The notes beneath the pieces were generated by a model. That model made no database searches, was not told the origin of the DNA, and was given only the letters and a program-made list of their open reading frames with translations. Of a DNA stretch of 38,981 nucleotides, positions 9,101-16,251 are shown one piece after another (the first letter of the stretch is position 1; each line of letters begins with the position of its first letter). The position numbers were made by a program, and so were the translations under genes. The stretch is from JAPHTQ01 sp046484535 (GTDB lineage Bacteria > Pseudomonadota > Gammaproteobacteria > Thiohalomonadales > Thiohalomonadaceae): contig JAWOIT010000134.1 of assembly GCA_046484535.1 (NCBI GenBank), positions 1 to 38,981 of the forward strand, in the 5' to 3' direction.

Positions 9101-11188
9101 GAATACCGCCGGGCGCACCTGGTTGTAGTTGCGCAGGCCGTCGTAACAATCGGTCGGCACGGTGCCGTTGACCATAAAGATCTCACCCTGGCAGCCTGTC
9201 GGGACATTGTCATCCCAGCTGTCGGTGTAGGTGATCTGCACCGCATCACCGGCATCGAACAGGCCGTTGCCGTTATAGTCAATGTCCTCGGGTCCGGGGA
9301 AGTTACCGAACGGATAGTTGTCCACATCGGCGAGCTCAATCTCACCGCTGCCGTTCACATCATCAATCACCCCGTCGCCACCGGCAGGTAGGTTGTCTTC
9401 GTAAAGGGCGACCTGAATGCGCGGGATACCGGGCTCCCAGGGCTCAGCGGCGGCATAGGCCGGGGCATCCTCGGCGCGGGTGACCGCGTAATAGACAATA
9501 CCGGAGATACCGCCGTTCTCGCCGATCTCGTAGGGTGTTTTACCCCACTGGATGACGTTGGTCTGACCGAGAAAGCCTTGAAAACCCTGGGTCAGGACCG
9601 GACCGGTTTCGGTACGGTAGGGAAGTCCGCCATTTTCGGACTGCGGCTGAGGGTTGAGCACCCCGTCGAAAGACCAGGGATCGGCCGGATTGATCGGACC
9701 GCCCGCATCGGAAACGATGGTCGCACCGGTTGCCTTAAAGCGGTCAAAGGCCACCTCGGCCACCAGCCAGCTGAAGAAGGGGAATACCTCATCATAAGGG
9801 GCCGCCCCTCCCATATCCGTAGGAAACGCCTGGTAGATGGTACCGTCACGCCAGCGGATAGCCGTACCCTGCTCCGGCATCGGCTGCTCGCCGGGATCCC
9901 AGAAGCCGTTCTCATTCACATCATTGAAAACGTACTGCTCAAGGCGGTTGAACCAGGCAAAGATCGGCACATCCAGCAGACTGCAGCTGCCGCCGTTGCA
10001 CTGACCGCCCACGACGGTGATCGTTTTAAATCCGATGATGTAGTCGAGGTTTTTGTCCCAAAGCGCCAGCTCATAGTTACCATCGGGCACATTGGGAATG
10101 GAGAAGGTGCTGTCCGCATTACAGGGGGTCGCATAGACCCCCTTGCCTATCCCCACGGAGAGGTCATTCAGACCGACCCAACACCCGGGTACCGGCGCGC
10201 CGGTATAGAAGGCGAAGTCCGGCGGCCGTGAGTTGTGGATGCTGCGAACCTGGCCGGTGATGGTGGCACCGCCGGTAAGCGCATCGGGATCGGCAAACGG
10301 TTCGACAAAGCCGATAAATACATGCGGCCCGGGAGGTCCGAACTCAGCGAAGTACGGCGGTTCGTTGGCCTTGACCCAGGCATCGATGATTTTGGTCCCT
10401 TCGATGGTGGTGGTCTGCTGCCAATTGCTGCCGGGAGGCGGTACCGCCTGGACGCCGTATTTGGCCGGTACCAGATTCTTGATCAGCGCGATGCCGTTCT
10501 CATCGGTCTGGATAGTGCCGTCGCCCAGGCTCAGCACATTGCCGGCATCATCGTAGGTCGTGCCCAGCGGATTGCCGAAGGCGTCGGTGTTGATCTGCTG
10601 ACCGGCAATACCGAAACGACCGCCGGCATCCTCGAGGATAATATTAAAACCGGCCAGACCGGTCTCCTCGGGCGTATCCGGGGCATTGTTGATCGGCCAG
10701 TTGTCATGAAAGACGAAAATGCGGATCTGCGCGGTCGGGATCGGCTCGGCGTTGACACTTACCGTAACGCTTGTCTGGCCGGCTTTGATCTGCGCACCGC
10801 CCATGGCGTAACCGCTGTCGGGCAGTATCGAGACAAAGTATCGCTTATCCGGGTCAAGATCAGGCAGGGGGTCGCCCGAGCGCCCTTCGGCGATGACCGG
10901 CAAATAGCTTTTATGGAAGTTTGTCGAGAGACAGTCGGCCTCCTGACCCGGCCGGCATGTCTGACCCGGCACGATGTTGTAGGTAACATCCTCCTCGATC
11001 AGCCAGCGGTAGTCCGAAACCGCTGATGTGTCGCCGGCAGCATTGCTACCCGTAACTGACAGGGTAGGAACCTGTGCTTGCGCCGCCCCCATCATGAGCG
11101 CCCCAATGAGTAATACTGTAAACGCCAGGTAGCGGTTGGATACCCTCCCCCCCCGGCGTCGTTTCCAAGGCATCGTAATCGCGTTCAT
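6134..11188 (-). CDS. Giant secreted beta-helix protein with GlyGly-CTERM-like tail
   Basis: This 1684-residue exoprotein has an N-terminal signal sequence with a long basic n-region (cleavage near residue 39, AQA). Residues about 150-300 resemble SdrD-B/carboxypeptidase-regulatory beta sandwiches. Aspartate-rich, probably calcium-binding loops occur near residue 418 (FNDVNENGFWDPGE) and near 608-640 (DVNGSGEIELAD, DYNGNGLFDAGD). Residues about 1080-1480 are a right-handed parallel beta-helix with many NNxVxGN- and GGGI-type coils. The tail GGGGWWLTALALLSICLW followed by PRRGLR has the layout of a GlyGly-CTERM signal: glycine run, hydrophobic helix, basic end. Such tails are known to be handled by rhombosortase after type II secretion. 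It is the first gene of the operon, with a GGGGAAG ribosome site. Its role may be a surface scaffold for the oxidases; no catalytic motif was recognised. Confidence 0.88.
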   Translation of the reverse strand: MNAITMPWKRRRGGRVSNRYLAFTVLLIGALMMGAAQAQVPTLSVTGSNAAGDTSAVSDYRWLIEEDVTYNIVPGQTCRPGQEADCLSTNFHKSYLPVIAEGRSGDPLPDLDPDKRYFVSILPDSGYAMGGAQIKAGQTSVTVSVNAEPIPTAQIRIFVFHDNWPINNAPDTPEETGLAGFNIILEDAGGRFGIAGQQINTDAFGNPLGTTYDDAGNVLSLGDGTIQTDENGIALIKNLVPAKYGVQAVPPPGSNWQQTTTIEGTKIIDAWVKANEPPYFAEFGPPGPHVFIGFVEPFADPDALTGGATITGQVRSIHNSRPPDFAFYTGAPVPGCWVGLNDLSVGIGKGVYATPCNADSTFSIPNVPDGNYELALWDKNLDYIIGFKTITVVGGQCNGGSCSLLDVPIFAWFNRLEQYVFNDVNENGFWDPGEQPMPEQGTAIRWRDGTIYQAFPTDMGGAAPYDEVFPFFSWLVAEVAFDRFKATGATIVSDAGGPINPADPWSFDGVLNPQPQSENGGLPYRTETGPVLTQGFQGFLGQTNVIQWGKTPYEIGENGGISGIVYYAVTRAEDAPAYAAAEPWEPGIPRIQVALYEDNLPAGGDGVIDDVNGSGEIELADVDNYPFGNFPGPEDIDYNGNGLFDAGDAVQITYTDSWDDNVPTGCQGEIFMVNGTVPTDCYDGLRNYNQVRPAVFDGGYAFDTYVPGGVDSGAAETTLPKGIYIVGTGEHPVYKTVREEDRNVDFGLAFEPAPELLPPECVGEEHLVPADFTLFPIEGESPYMAGSYTPLCDQKQIMLTDGKNAAVDFFMFTEVPTAAKVTGFILDDLSNEFDSSSPTFGEKYSPPYLPVSIRDWKGREFARTYSDRWGTFNAVLPSMHTNNIASASGTSPNMITTCMNDPGPIPDGNGGFMTDPSYNPQYSQFCYQFQYMPGVTTYLDTPVVPVAAYTGPNQQPLDCQDQDGTPVIASVIGSMNGPYVDAPAPKGNNPYVADGTQSITITAATDPNGVRDYGFGSTPGTVSIGGVELTNVNWSNGSISGTVAEGTTTGQLEITRGDNGNSVLTGITVTVGGGAIQVAAGGSIQQAIDIAGPGDLILVPPGYYEELVIMHKPVRLQGSGANTVISAIKAPAEKLAGWRQAVEVLYNQGAYDLLPSQQPGFSVADEPDALFTEEGPGIIVLGSSSGNDTFGKNASRIDGFAITGSDHAGGIVVNGYAENLAMSNNRVFGNHGIYGGGIRVGHPFLTPDDQVYQDGFNDNITIHRNFIVQNGGGGGAGGGVSLYHGTDNYAVTDNYVCGNFSMGNGGGIGHYGLSGGGRGNNVATGLIADNTVIFNQTFNQGVAVSGGGIYIGGAPALAAGELSPGAGPVRVVDNLIQGNQAGAGDGGGIRAELVNGEDAAQGNNTNGWHSLDIIGNTIVNNMSGNAGAGISLQDALLVNIVNNVVTHNDATATAGPAFAPGSPNQSTAQPAGIVSYAHSSALEAAISNRLKAEYGGFSQPNLSYNIVWRNRSFYFSIDDTVEPAVYGLNNATPYYQDLAVIGAAGSLDPQNCLLTDASGYDASNIDGGGLSPDDLFLAAYVNTANGETIQQVETKTSIEAQPAFDEGGNFIQVRFGPLAPVGDYSVVDGAFVFTAEPTGTQGQRAASTLDSSGTGGGGGGGWWLTALALLSICLWPRRGLRQAA

Positions 11189-11675
11189 CGTCTTCCCCTA
11201 GTCAGTTTGTCAGTTGCCGCCGCCCTCCACCGAAACAGTGAGAGATAACGACGCCAACTGTTTTCCACACATAACGACGAGAAATTCAGATCAACCGAGA
11301 CTCAAAACTCCACGCCACCAACTGTGTTTCCAGCGGCCCGGTCAAAACGGCCGAGCCCGTGAGAAAAACTGTAGTGGCGAATGGCAAATTCAGGCAGGAG
11401 GGAAACCCCGCAAATTACATTGGGGAATACTGTATTTTTAGTATGCACCGGACGGCTCGACAACAAAATTACTTTAAATAACAAGCCATTAAACGCATCA
11501 AAGCATTTTTGTGAAAATGCAAAAAATTACAGTTTTCACCCTATACAAAACAACGAACACCATCTTTACTTACACCCTAAGAAGTGAAGACTTGTTCCCT
11601 AAATTGATGGCTACTTCTTCAGCGTAAAAGCATTACCTTGATGAAGTGCCGCCTGTCTATGGAGAGGCACTGATT
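11189..11675. promoter_or_regulatory. Divergent control region between exoprotein operon and regulator gene
   Basis: These 487 bases hold no convincing gene; the right half is AT-rich. The motif ACTGTTTT or its complement recurs at 11257-11264, 11321-11328 (as ACTGTGTT), 11365-11372 and 11529-11536. A direct repeat ATAACGACG occurs at 11245-11253 and 11271-11279. ATACT (11427-11431) and AGTAT (11440-11444) form a short inverted repeat, as do GTGAAAA (11511-11517) and TTTTCAC (11533-11539). These are candidate operators for the response regulator encoded to the right. I could not fix a promoter with confidence. Confidence 0.5.
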
Positions 11676-12356
11676 ATGCTTATGCCACCGGATTCATCGT
11701 CTTCGCAGCTGCGCATTCTTCTGGCTGAAGATCATGCGATCGTGCGCGAGGGAATCGCCTCGTTATTACGACAGGATGAAAACTTTCAGGTGATTGCCGA
11801 AGTCGAGGATGGACGCAGCGCCGTGCAAATGGCCGGCGAGTTTCAGCCCGACATCATCCTCATGGACCTGTCGATGCCGAACATCAACGGCACTGAGGCG
11901 ATTAAGGAGATAAAACATCGCTACCCGCAGATTCACATTATCGTGCTGACCATTCACAACAGCGAAGAGTATATCCGCGCCACCCTTCGAGCAGGCGCCA
12001 ATGGTTATGTGCTCAAGGATGACACCTCGGAAGAGTTGCTCTCGGCAATTCACAGTGTGGCTGCAGGAAAGACCTACCTCACCCCCTCCATCTGCAGCAA
12101 CGTCATTGTCGATTTCCTAAAAGGGGGTAAGGAGGGCGATAAATCGTACTCCTGGGAACACCTCAGCCACCGCGAGCGGGAAGTGCTAAAACTGGTGGCG
12201 GAAGGAGAGCGCAACCGGGATATCGCAAAATATCTTTCGTTGAGTGAAAAAACGGTGGAAAAACACCGCTCCAACCTGATGAAAAAACTGGGCCTGCATA
12301 GCGCCGCGCAAATCACCACCTATGCAATTCGCAATGGCCTGATCAATATTTCCTGA
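11676..12356 (+). CDS. NarL/LuxR-type response regulator
   Basis: The product (226 residues) is a two-component transcription regulator. The receiver domain spans about residues 12-130 with the acidic pocket AEDH, phospho-acceptor D64 in LMDLSMPN, T92 and K114. A LuxR-type helix-turn-helix follows at about 162-222 (LSHREREVLKLVAEG, SEKTVEKHRSNLMKKLGL). I chose the ATG at 11676 because GGAGAGG lies 8 bases upstream (11661-11667); a GTG at 11646 in the same frame is less likely. The gene is divergent from the MCO operon and followed by the SCO and cytochrome genes. The histidine kinase at 14816-15757 is of the matching NarX/DesK class and is the likely partner, so this pair probably controls the copper-oxidase island. 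Confidence 0.93.
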   Translation: MLMPPDSSSSQLRILLAEDHAIVREGIASLLRQDENFQVIAEVEDGRSAVQMAGEFQPDIILMDLSMPNINGTEAIKEIKHRYPQIHIIVLTIHNSEEYIRATLRAGANGYVLKDDTSEELLSAIHSVAAGKTYLTPSICSNVIVDFLKGGKEGDKSYSWEHLSHREREVLKLVAEGERNRDIAKYLSLSEKTVEKHRSNLMKKLGLHSAAQITTYAIRNGLINIS

Positions 12357-12393
12357 CACTTTTGAGACACTTCCTTCAACCTCGGAGACAGAT

Positions 12394-13140
12394 ATGAAAC
12401 CGACAGTTCCACCTCTTCACACTAAAGCGTACCGCCTGCCATACCGGCTGCTTGCCGTGGCAATCACGATCGGATTTCTTGGCACCAACACGGCCTCGGC
12501 CGAGACCGGACATGATCACCGGTCGGCGGCACAATCCGGCGAAAGTCATCACGAAGGGAACCACAACATGGCGCAAGGCGAGGCCGGTCACGCCGCCATG
12601 GAAGATCATAGTACGCATATGCAGATGATGCAGTCCCGGGAAGGTTATCAGCGCAGCATGACGCATTACACTCTGCCGGACGCGGAATTGATCGACGCCG
12701 ATGGCAAAAAGGTGCGTTTGAACCGGCTGCTCGCTGATGAACGCCCGGTGATCCTTAACTTCATCTACACCAGTTGCACCACCGTCTGCCCCATTCTCTC
12801 CGCCACGCTGTCGAAGGCAAACCAGTCCCTCGGCAACGACGATCCAAAACCGTTGATGATCTCCATCTCCATCGATCCGGAATACGACACGCCTGAACGA
12901 CTGCGGGAGTATGCGTCACGTTATGATGCGGATGAAAACTGGCGCTTCCTGACCGGAAAACTCGAAACGGTGGTTGAACTCCAGCGCGCCTTCAGCGCCT
13001 ACTACGGCAACAAGCTCAACCATAAACCGCTCAGCTTCCTGCGCCGGGGGCCGGAACAACAATGGGTTCGCCTGCAGGGTTTCACCTCTTCGTCAGAACT
13101 GGTAGCGGAATACCGTGCGCTGTTTGATCGTCGCAGCTAG
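12394..13140 (+). CDS. SCO1/SenC-family copper chaperone with His/Met-rich N-terminal region
   Basis: This 248-residue protein has an N-terminal signal or anchor (about residues 17-36) and a thioredoxin-like SCO domain with the copper-binding CTTVC (C128, C132). The expected distal histidine is probably H210 in NHKPLSFL. Between signal and domain, residues about 40-80 are rich in His and Met (HDH, SHHEGNHNM, THMQMM), a pattern that suits extra copper capture. SCO proteins deliver copper to or reduce thiols in copper-oxidase assembly. Next to three MCO genes the obvious clients are those proteins, though a haem-copper oxidase elsewhere cannot be excluded. A GGAGACA ribosome site precedes the ATG, and the cytochrome gene overlaps its end by 26 bases, which suggests translational coupling. 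Confidence 0.93.
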   Translation: MKPTVPPLHTKAYRLPYRLLAVAITIGFLGTNTASAETGHDHRSAAQSGESHHEGNHNMAQGEAGHAAMEDHSTHMQMMQSREGYQRSMTHYTLPDAELIDADGKKVRLNRLLADERPVILNFIYTSCTTVCPILSATLSKANQSLGNDDPKPLMISISIDPEYDTPERLREYASRYDADENWRFLTGKLETVVELQRAFSAYYGNKLNHKPLSFLRRGPEQQWVRLQGFTSSSELVAEYRALFDRRS

Positions 13141-14734
13141 TATCGCCCTACTCCCATCCGGTCCACTTATAGCGGAAAAGAGCGACGCCCCGCTCTCACT
13201 CATCGAGCGGGGAGAACGGATCTACCGTACGGGGGTATTGGCCTCCGGTGAGGTGCTGCAGGCGCGGGTGCAAGGTGATGTCCCCGTCAGCGGCAAGCAA
13301 GTCACCTGTGTCCAGTGCCATCGTCGCAGCGGTTTCGGCTCCACCGAGAGTGAGCGGCGGGTACCACCCATTACAGCGGGAATACTGTACAGCCCGAAGG
13401 TTATCGCTCGACGTGGGCTTCACGCTTCCCGTGTCGAGGGTGCAGGTACCCGTCCGGCCTATACCGATGAATCCCTGGCAAGGGCGATTCGAAATGGTAT
13501 CGATCCGGTCGGACGAAATCTGGATCCGTCGATGCCCCGCTTCGCGCTCCCCGACGCCGATATGAAAGCACTGGTTGCCTACCTCAAAAGCTTATCCGCC
13601 GCTACCGATCCGGGCGTTACTGAAACCGAACTGCATATCGCCACCCTTATCGGCCCCGGTGTTGAGCCGCAGCGAAGCGATGCGATGCTGGCAGTCATGA
13701 ATACCTATCTTGAAGCCAAGAACAGCGGTACGCGTAATGAAACACGCCGCGCCAAATTCACACCTTGGCAGAAGGACTCGAGTTATCCCGCCTACAGGCG
13801 CTGGGTGTTGCATCCATGGCGGCTTGAAGGCGGGCCTGAACAGTGGCCCGATCAGCTACAACATTATTATGAAAAACAGCCGGTGTTTGCGCTAATAGGT
13901 GGCGTGGTCGATGGTGAGTTCCAGCGCATCGCCGACTTCTGCAATGCCAACAAACTACCCTGCCTCTTTCCAAGCAGCGACTTACCGGCGACAAACCCCG
14001 GCTTCTACACCCTGCATTTTACTGCAGGGCGTCGCCTGGAGGCAGACGCTTTGGCCACGCACCTTCGTGAAGAGGGTTTGCTGGAACCCGATACCGATCT
14101 GCTGCAGATCTCCCGCCGTACCGATGCGACAGGCGCCGATAGATTTCGTGAGGCGATTCAAGACGAAGTCGCACTGCAAGAGGTTCACCCCGATGCCGCT
14201 GCAGACAAAGCGTTTTGGAAAGAACTCGGTACAGCCGATGTCCTTGTCTTATGGCTTGACCCTTCCGAGCTGAACGACCTTTCGGTTCTCCCTCGGCCGT
14301 GGCCGAAGCGAATCTATCTACAATCCACACTAAACACTAAAAACCTTAACAGTCTGCCCGAAGCGTTGCGCAAGCGGATCCACCTGCTCTATCCCTATGC
14401 TTTGCCTGACACTGCCGCTCCCCAGCGGTTGCGGGTTAAAACATGGCTGCGGTTGAACGGCGTTGAATTCGATGCGCCGAGGGTGCAATCCGACAGCTAT
14501 TTTGCCTTGACCCTTTTCAACGACACCATGCGCAGCGTGGGACTTAATTTTTCACGGTCCTACGCCATCGAGACGATTGAGCATATGCTCGACAGCGCCC
14601 TTTTCACCTCCCTCTATCCGCAGGTAAGCCTCGCGCCGGAACAGCGCTTTGCCTCGAAGGGGTGTTATATCGTGCGTTTGCCGGATGCGCCCTCGGGCAA
14701 AGTGGTTCCCGCCAGCCGCTGGATTGTTCCCTAA
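13115..14734 (+). CDS. Cytochrome c fused to a type-1 periplasmic binding-protein-like domain
   Basis: This 539-residue periplasmic protein starts at GTG inside the end of the SCO gene; GCGGA lies upstream and the first 20 residues make a good signal peptide. Residues about 27-160 are a mono-haem cytochrome c domain with CVQCH at 65-69 and a likely axial methionine M140 in DPSMPRF. Residues about 168-535 look like the Venus-flytrap fold of branched-chain amino-acid-type binding proteins (LHIATLIGPG, FALIGGVVDGEFQRIADFCN, YTLHFTAGRRLEADALATHL). The binding half may sense a ligand or serve only as a protein-interaction module. With the SCO and MCO genes beside it, it is a candidate electron carrier for the copper oxidase complex; that link is inferred. 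Confidence 0.85.
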   Translation: MRCLIVAASIALLPSGPLIAEKSDAPLSLIERGERIYRTGVLASGEVLQARVQGDVPVSGKQVTCVQCHRRSGFGSTESERRVPPITAGILYSPKVIARRGLHASRVEGAGTRPAYTDESLARAIRNGIDPVGRNLDPSMPRFALPDADMKALVAYLKSLSAATDPGVTETELHIATLIGPGVEPQRSDAMLAVMNTYLEAKNSGTRNETRRAKFTPWQKDSSYPAYRRWVLHPWRLEGGPEQWPDQLQHYYEKQPVFALIGGVVDGEFQRIADFCNANKLPCLFPSSDLPATNPGFYTLHFTAGRRLEADALATHLREEGLLEPDTDLLQISRRTDATGADRFREAIQDEVALQEVHPDAAADKAFWKELGTADVLVLWLDPSELNDLSVLPRPWPKRIYLQSTLNTKNLNSLPEALRKRIHLLYPYALPDTAAPQRLRVKTWLRLNGVEFDAPRVQSDSYFALTLFNDTMRSVGLNFSRSYAIETIEHMLDSALFTSLYPQVSLAPEQRFASKGCYIVRLPDAPSGKVVPASRWIVP

Positions 14735-14815
14735 TAGGCGAAGGCCCTTTGCGCCTCTGCGCCTTTGCTGTGAGGATATATGTTTCCTCGGCAGACATGG
14801 CCGAAGAGGTGCTTC

Positions 14816-15757
14816 TTAATATACTTTGGAGCCTTCCCTGTCACTTTTTCTCCTGCCTCTATGGCGCCGCTCGAAAACAGGCTGTCCGGCAGACACATCC
14901 CCCTTCCCGCCATCACTGTCCGTGGGCAGCGGCCAGCGAAATTCAATATAGGTGCCCGCATCCGCGGCGGAGTGGATAGTCATCGTCCCTCCACAACGTT
15001 CACTGCGTGCCTGCATGCTATACAGGCCGATGCCGCTATTAACATCTTCCTTTGGTTCGAAGCCGCGCCCATCATCGGCAATATTCAACACCAGTTCCTC
15101 GGCGTCGCGCTTGAGGGTGATATCCACATTATCCGCGAGAGCGTGCTTTGAAATGTTGTGCAGCGCCTCCTGCAGTACCCGATAGATATCACACCGCAGT
15201 GAGGGCGGAATGTCTTTCTCCTTTAGCCCGATATGTTTTACCAGAGAAAGTTCAGGATTGCTCTGTGCGAACTCACGACAACACCAATCAATGGTGGGCA
15301 GTAGACCAAGATCCTCAAGCATCGACGGACGCAAACCCAGTGCGATGCGACGAAGCTCATCGGTAGTGGCTCGCAGCCGGGACAGCGCGCTATTCAATGC
15401 CTGTTTACGAGACTCATATCCGGCACTCTGTTCAGACTCCTTTTGTACCTTTTCTATGGTCATTTTAATGACATTCAAATTCTGACCGATACTGTCGTGC
15501 AGATCACCGGCGATACGCAAACGATCCCGCTCCTGCGCCTCAATCAGCGCATTGGAGATTTCAGTCTGATGCAGTAACCGTTCATTACAGGGGCATTCTC
15601 GACGACTCTTCAAGCGTTCGTCACTTTTCTCTCTACCACGCCATCGCAAACGTATTCGTTGTTTGATCGCGGCGCCGATAGTTCTCCATGACGACAGGCG
15701 CCATAGGGTAGTGCCGGACTGATATGCCCCCCGCCTTTCCTCCGTCTTATCTTGCAT
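14816..15757 (-). CDS. NarX/DesK-type histidine kinase without a sensor domain
   Basis: The product (313 residues) has a HisKA_3 dimerisation domain with the phospho-accepting histidine H87 in GDLHDSIGQN, then an HATPase domain (N-box EALHNISKHA, G-box DDGRGF, GIGLYSMQARSERCGG). No transmembrane segment or known input domain precedes it: the first 70 residues are basic and contain only a CPC motif (residues 55-57). The signal must come through that short segment or through a partner protein. I prefer the ATG at 15757 over a TTG at 15763; no strong ribosome site is visible. It converges on the cytochrome gene and is the probable partner of the LuxR-type regulator at 11676-12356. Confidence 0.88.
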   Translation of the reverse strand: MQDKTEERRGAYQSGTTLWRLSSWRTIGAAIKQRIRLRWRGREKSDERLKSRRECPCNERLLHQTEISNALIEAQERDRLRIAGDLHDSIGQNLNVIKMTIEKVQKESEQSAGYESRKQALNSALSRLRATTDELRRIALGLRPSMLEDLGLLPTIDWCCREFAQSNPELSLVKHIGLKEKDIPPSLRCDIYRVLQEALHNISKHALADNVDITLKRDAEELVLNIADDGRGFEPKEDVNSGIGLYSMQARSERCGGTMTIHSAADAGTYIEFRWPLPTDSDGGKGDVSAGQPVFERRHRGRRKSDREGSKVY

Positions 15758-15763
15758 AATCAA

Positions 15764-16251
15764 GGGCGGTTTCTGATAAAGCTGTTATCGAAATCACTGT
15801 CTTTTCCACACGTCTAAATGTATGCATCCCCAGACCTCAAACGGTGATGGCGATCATTCCCATAAAAAACCGACACCCCTTAAACCACATGAATATGTGG
15901 TTATTGGTTTCGCCGCTGTACTGTCGCACATCCGAAGGGCACCGACACCTCAACAAACTGACAGCGCATAACCCTCTGGCGCTCCAAATGGAATCTCACC
16001 GGGCAACTAAAGCATAGGAATGGAAGCACTGTTCATCAAGGCGATACGGTTAGGCCCCTTCTTCATGAAGCTGATATGATTTTAGTGTCATGAATTTCAT
16101 GAGGCGGCACGATCACTTGTCTCGTTCCGCAATACCATTGAGTGCGCCTGTAAGGCGTCTGCAAAGAAAGCAACAATGAACGAAAAATTACCGTTCAAAG
16201 TAATGCGCTCTGTTGTCTTGACCACACCCGAAGTAACCGCAGGAATACGTT
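15764..16251. promoter_or_regulatory. Intergenic region between histidine kinase and sugar kinase, with palindrome
   Basis: No gene is supported in these 488 bases. AACCACAT (15883-15890) and ATGTGGTT (15895-15902) form a perfect 8-bp inverted repeat around GAAT, flanked by AAACC and GGTTT, a plausible operator. Near the kinase gene, ACTGTCTTTTCCACAC (15796-15811) closely matches ACTGTTTTCCACAC (11257-11270) in front of the exoprotein operon. TCATGA occurs three times between 16063 and 16101. No clear sigma70 promoter could be chosen. Confidence 0.4.
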
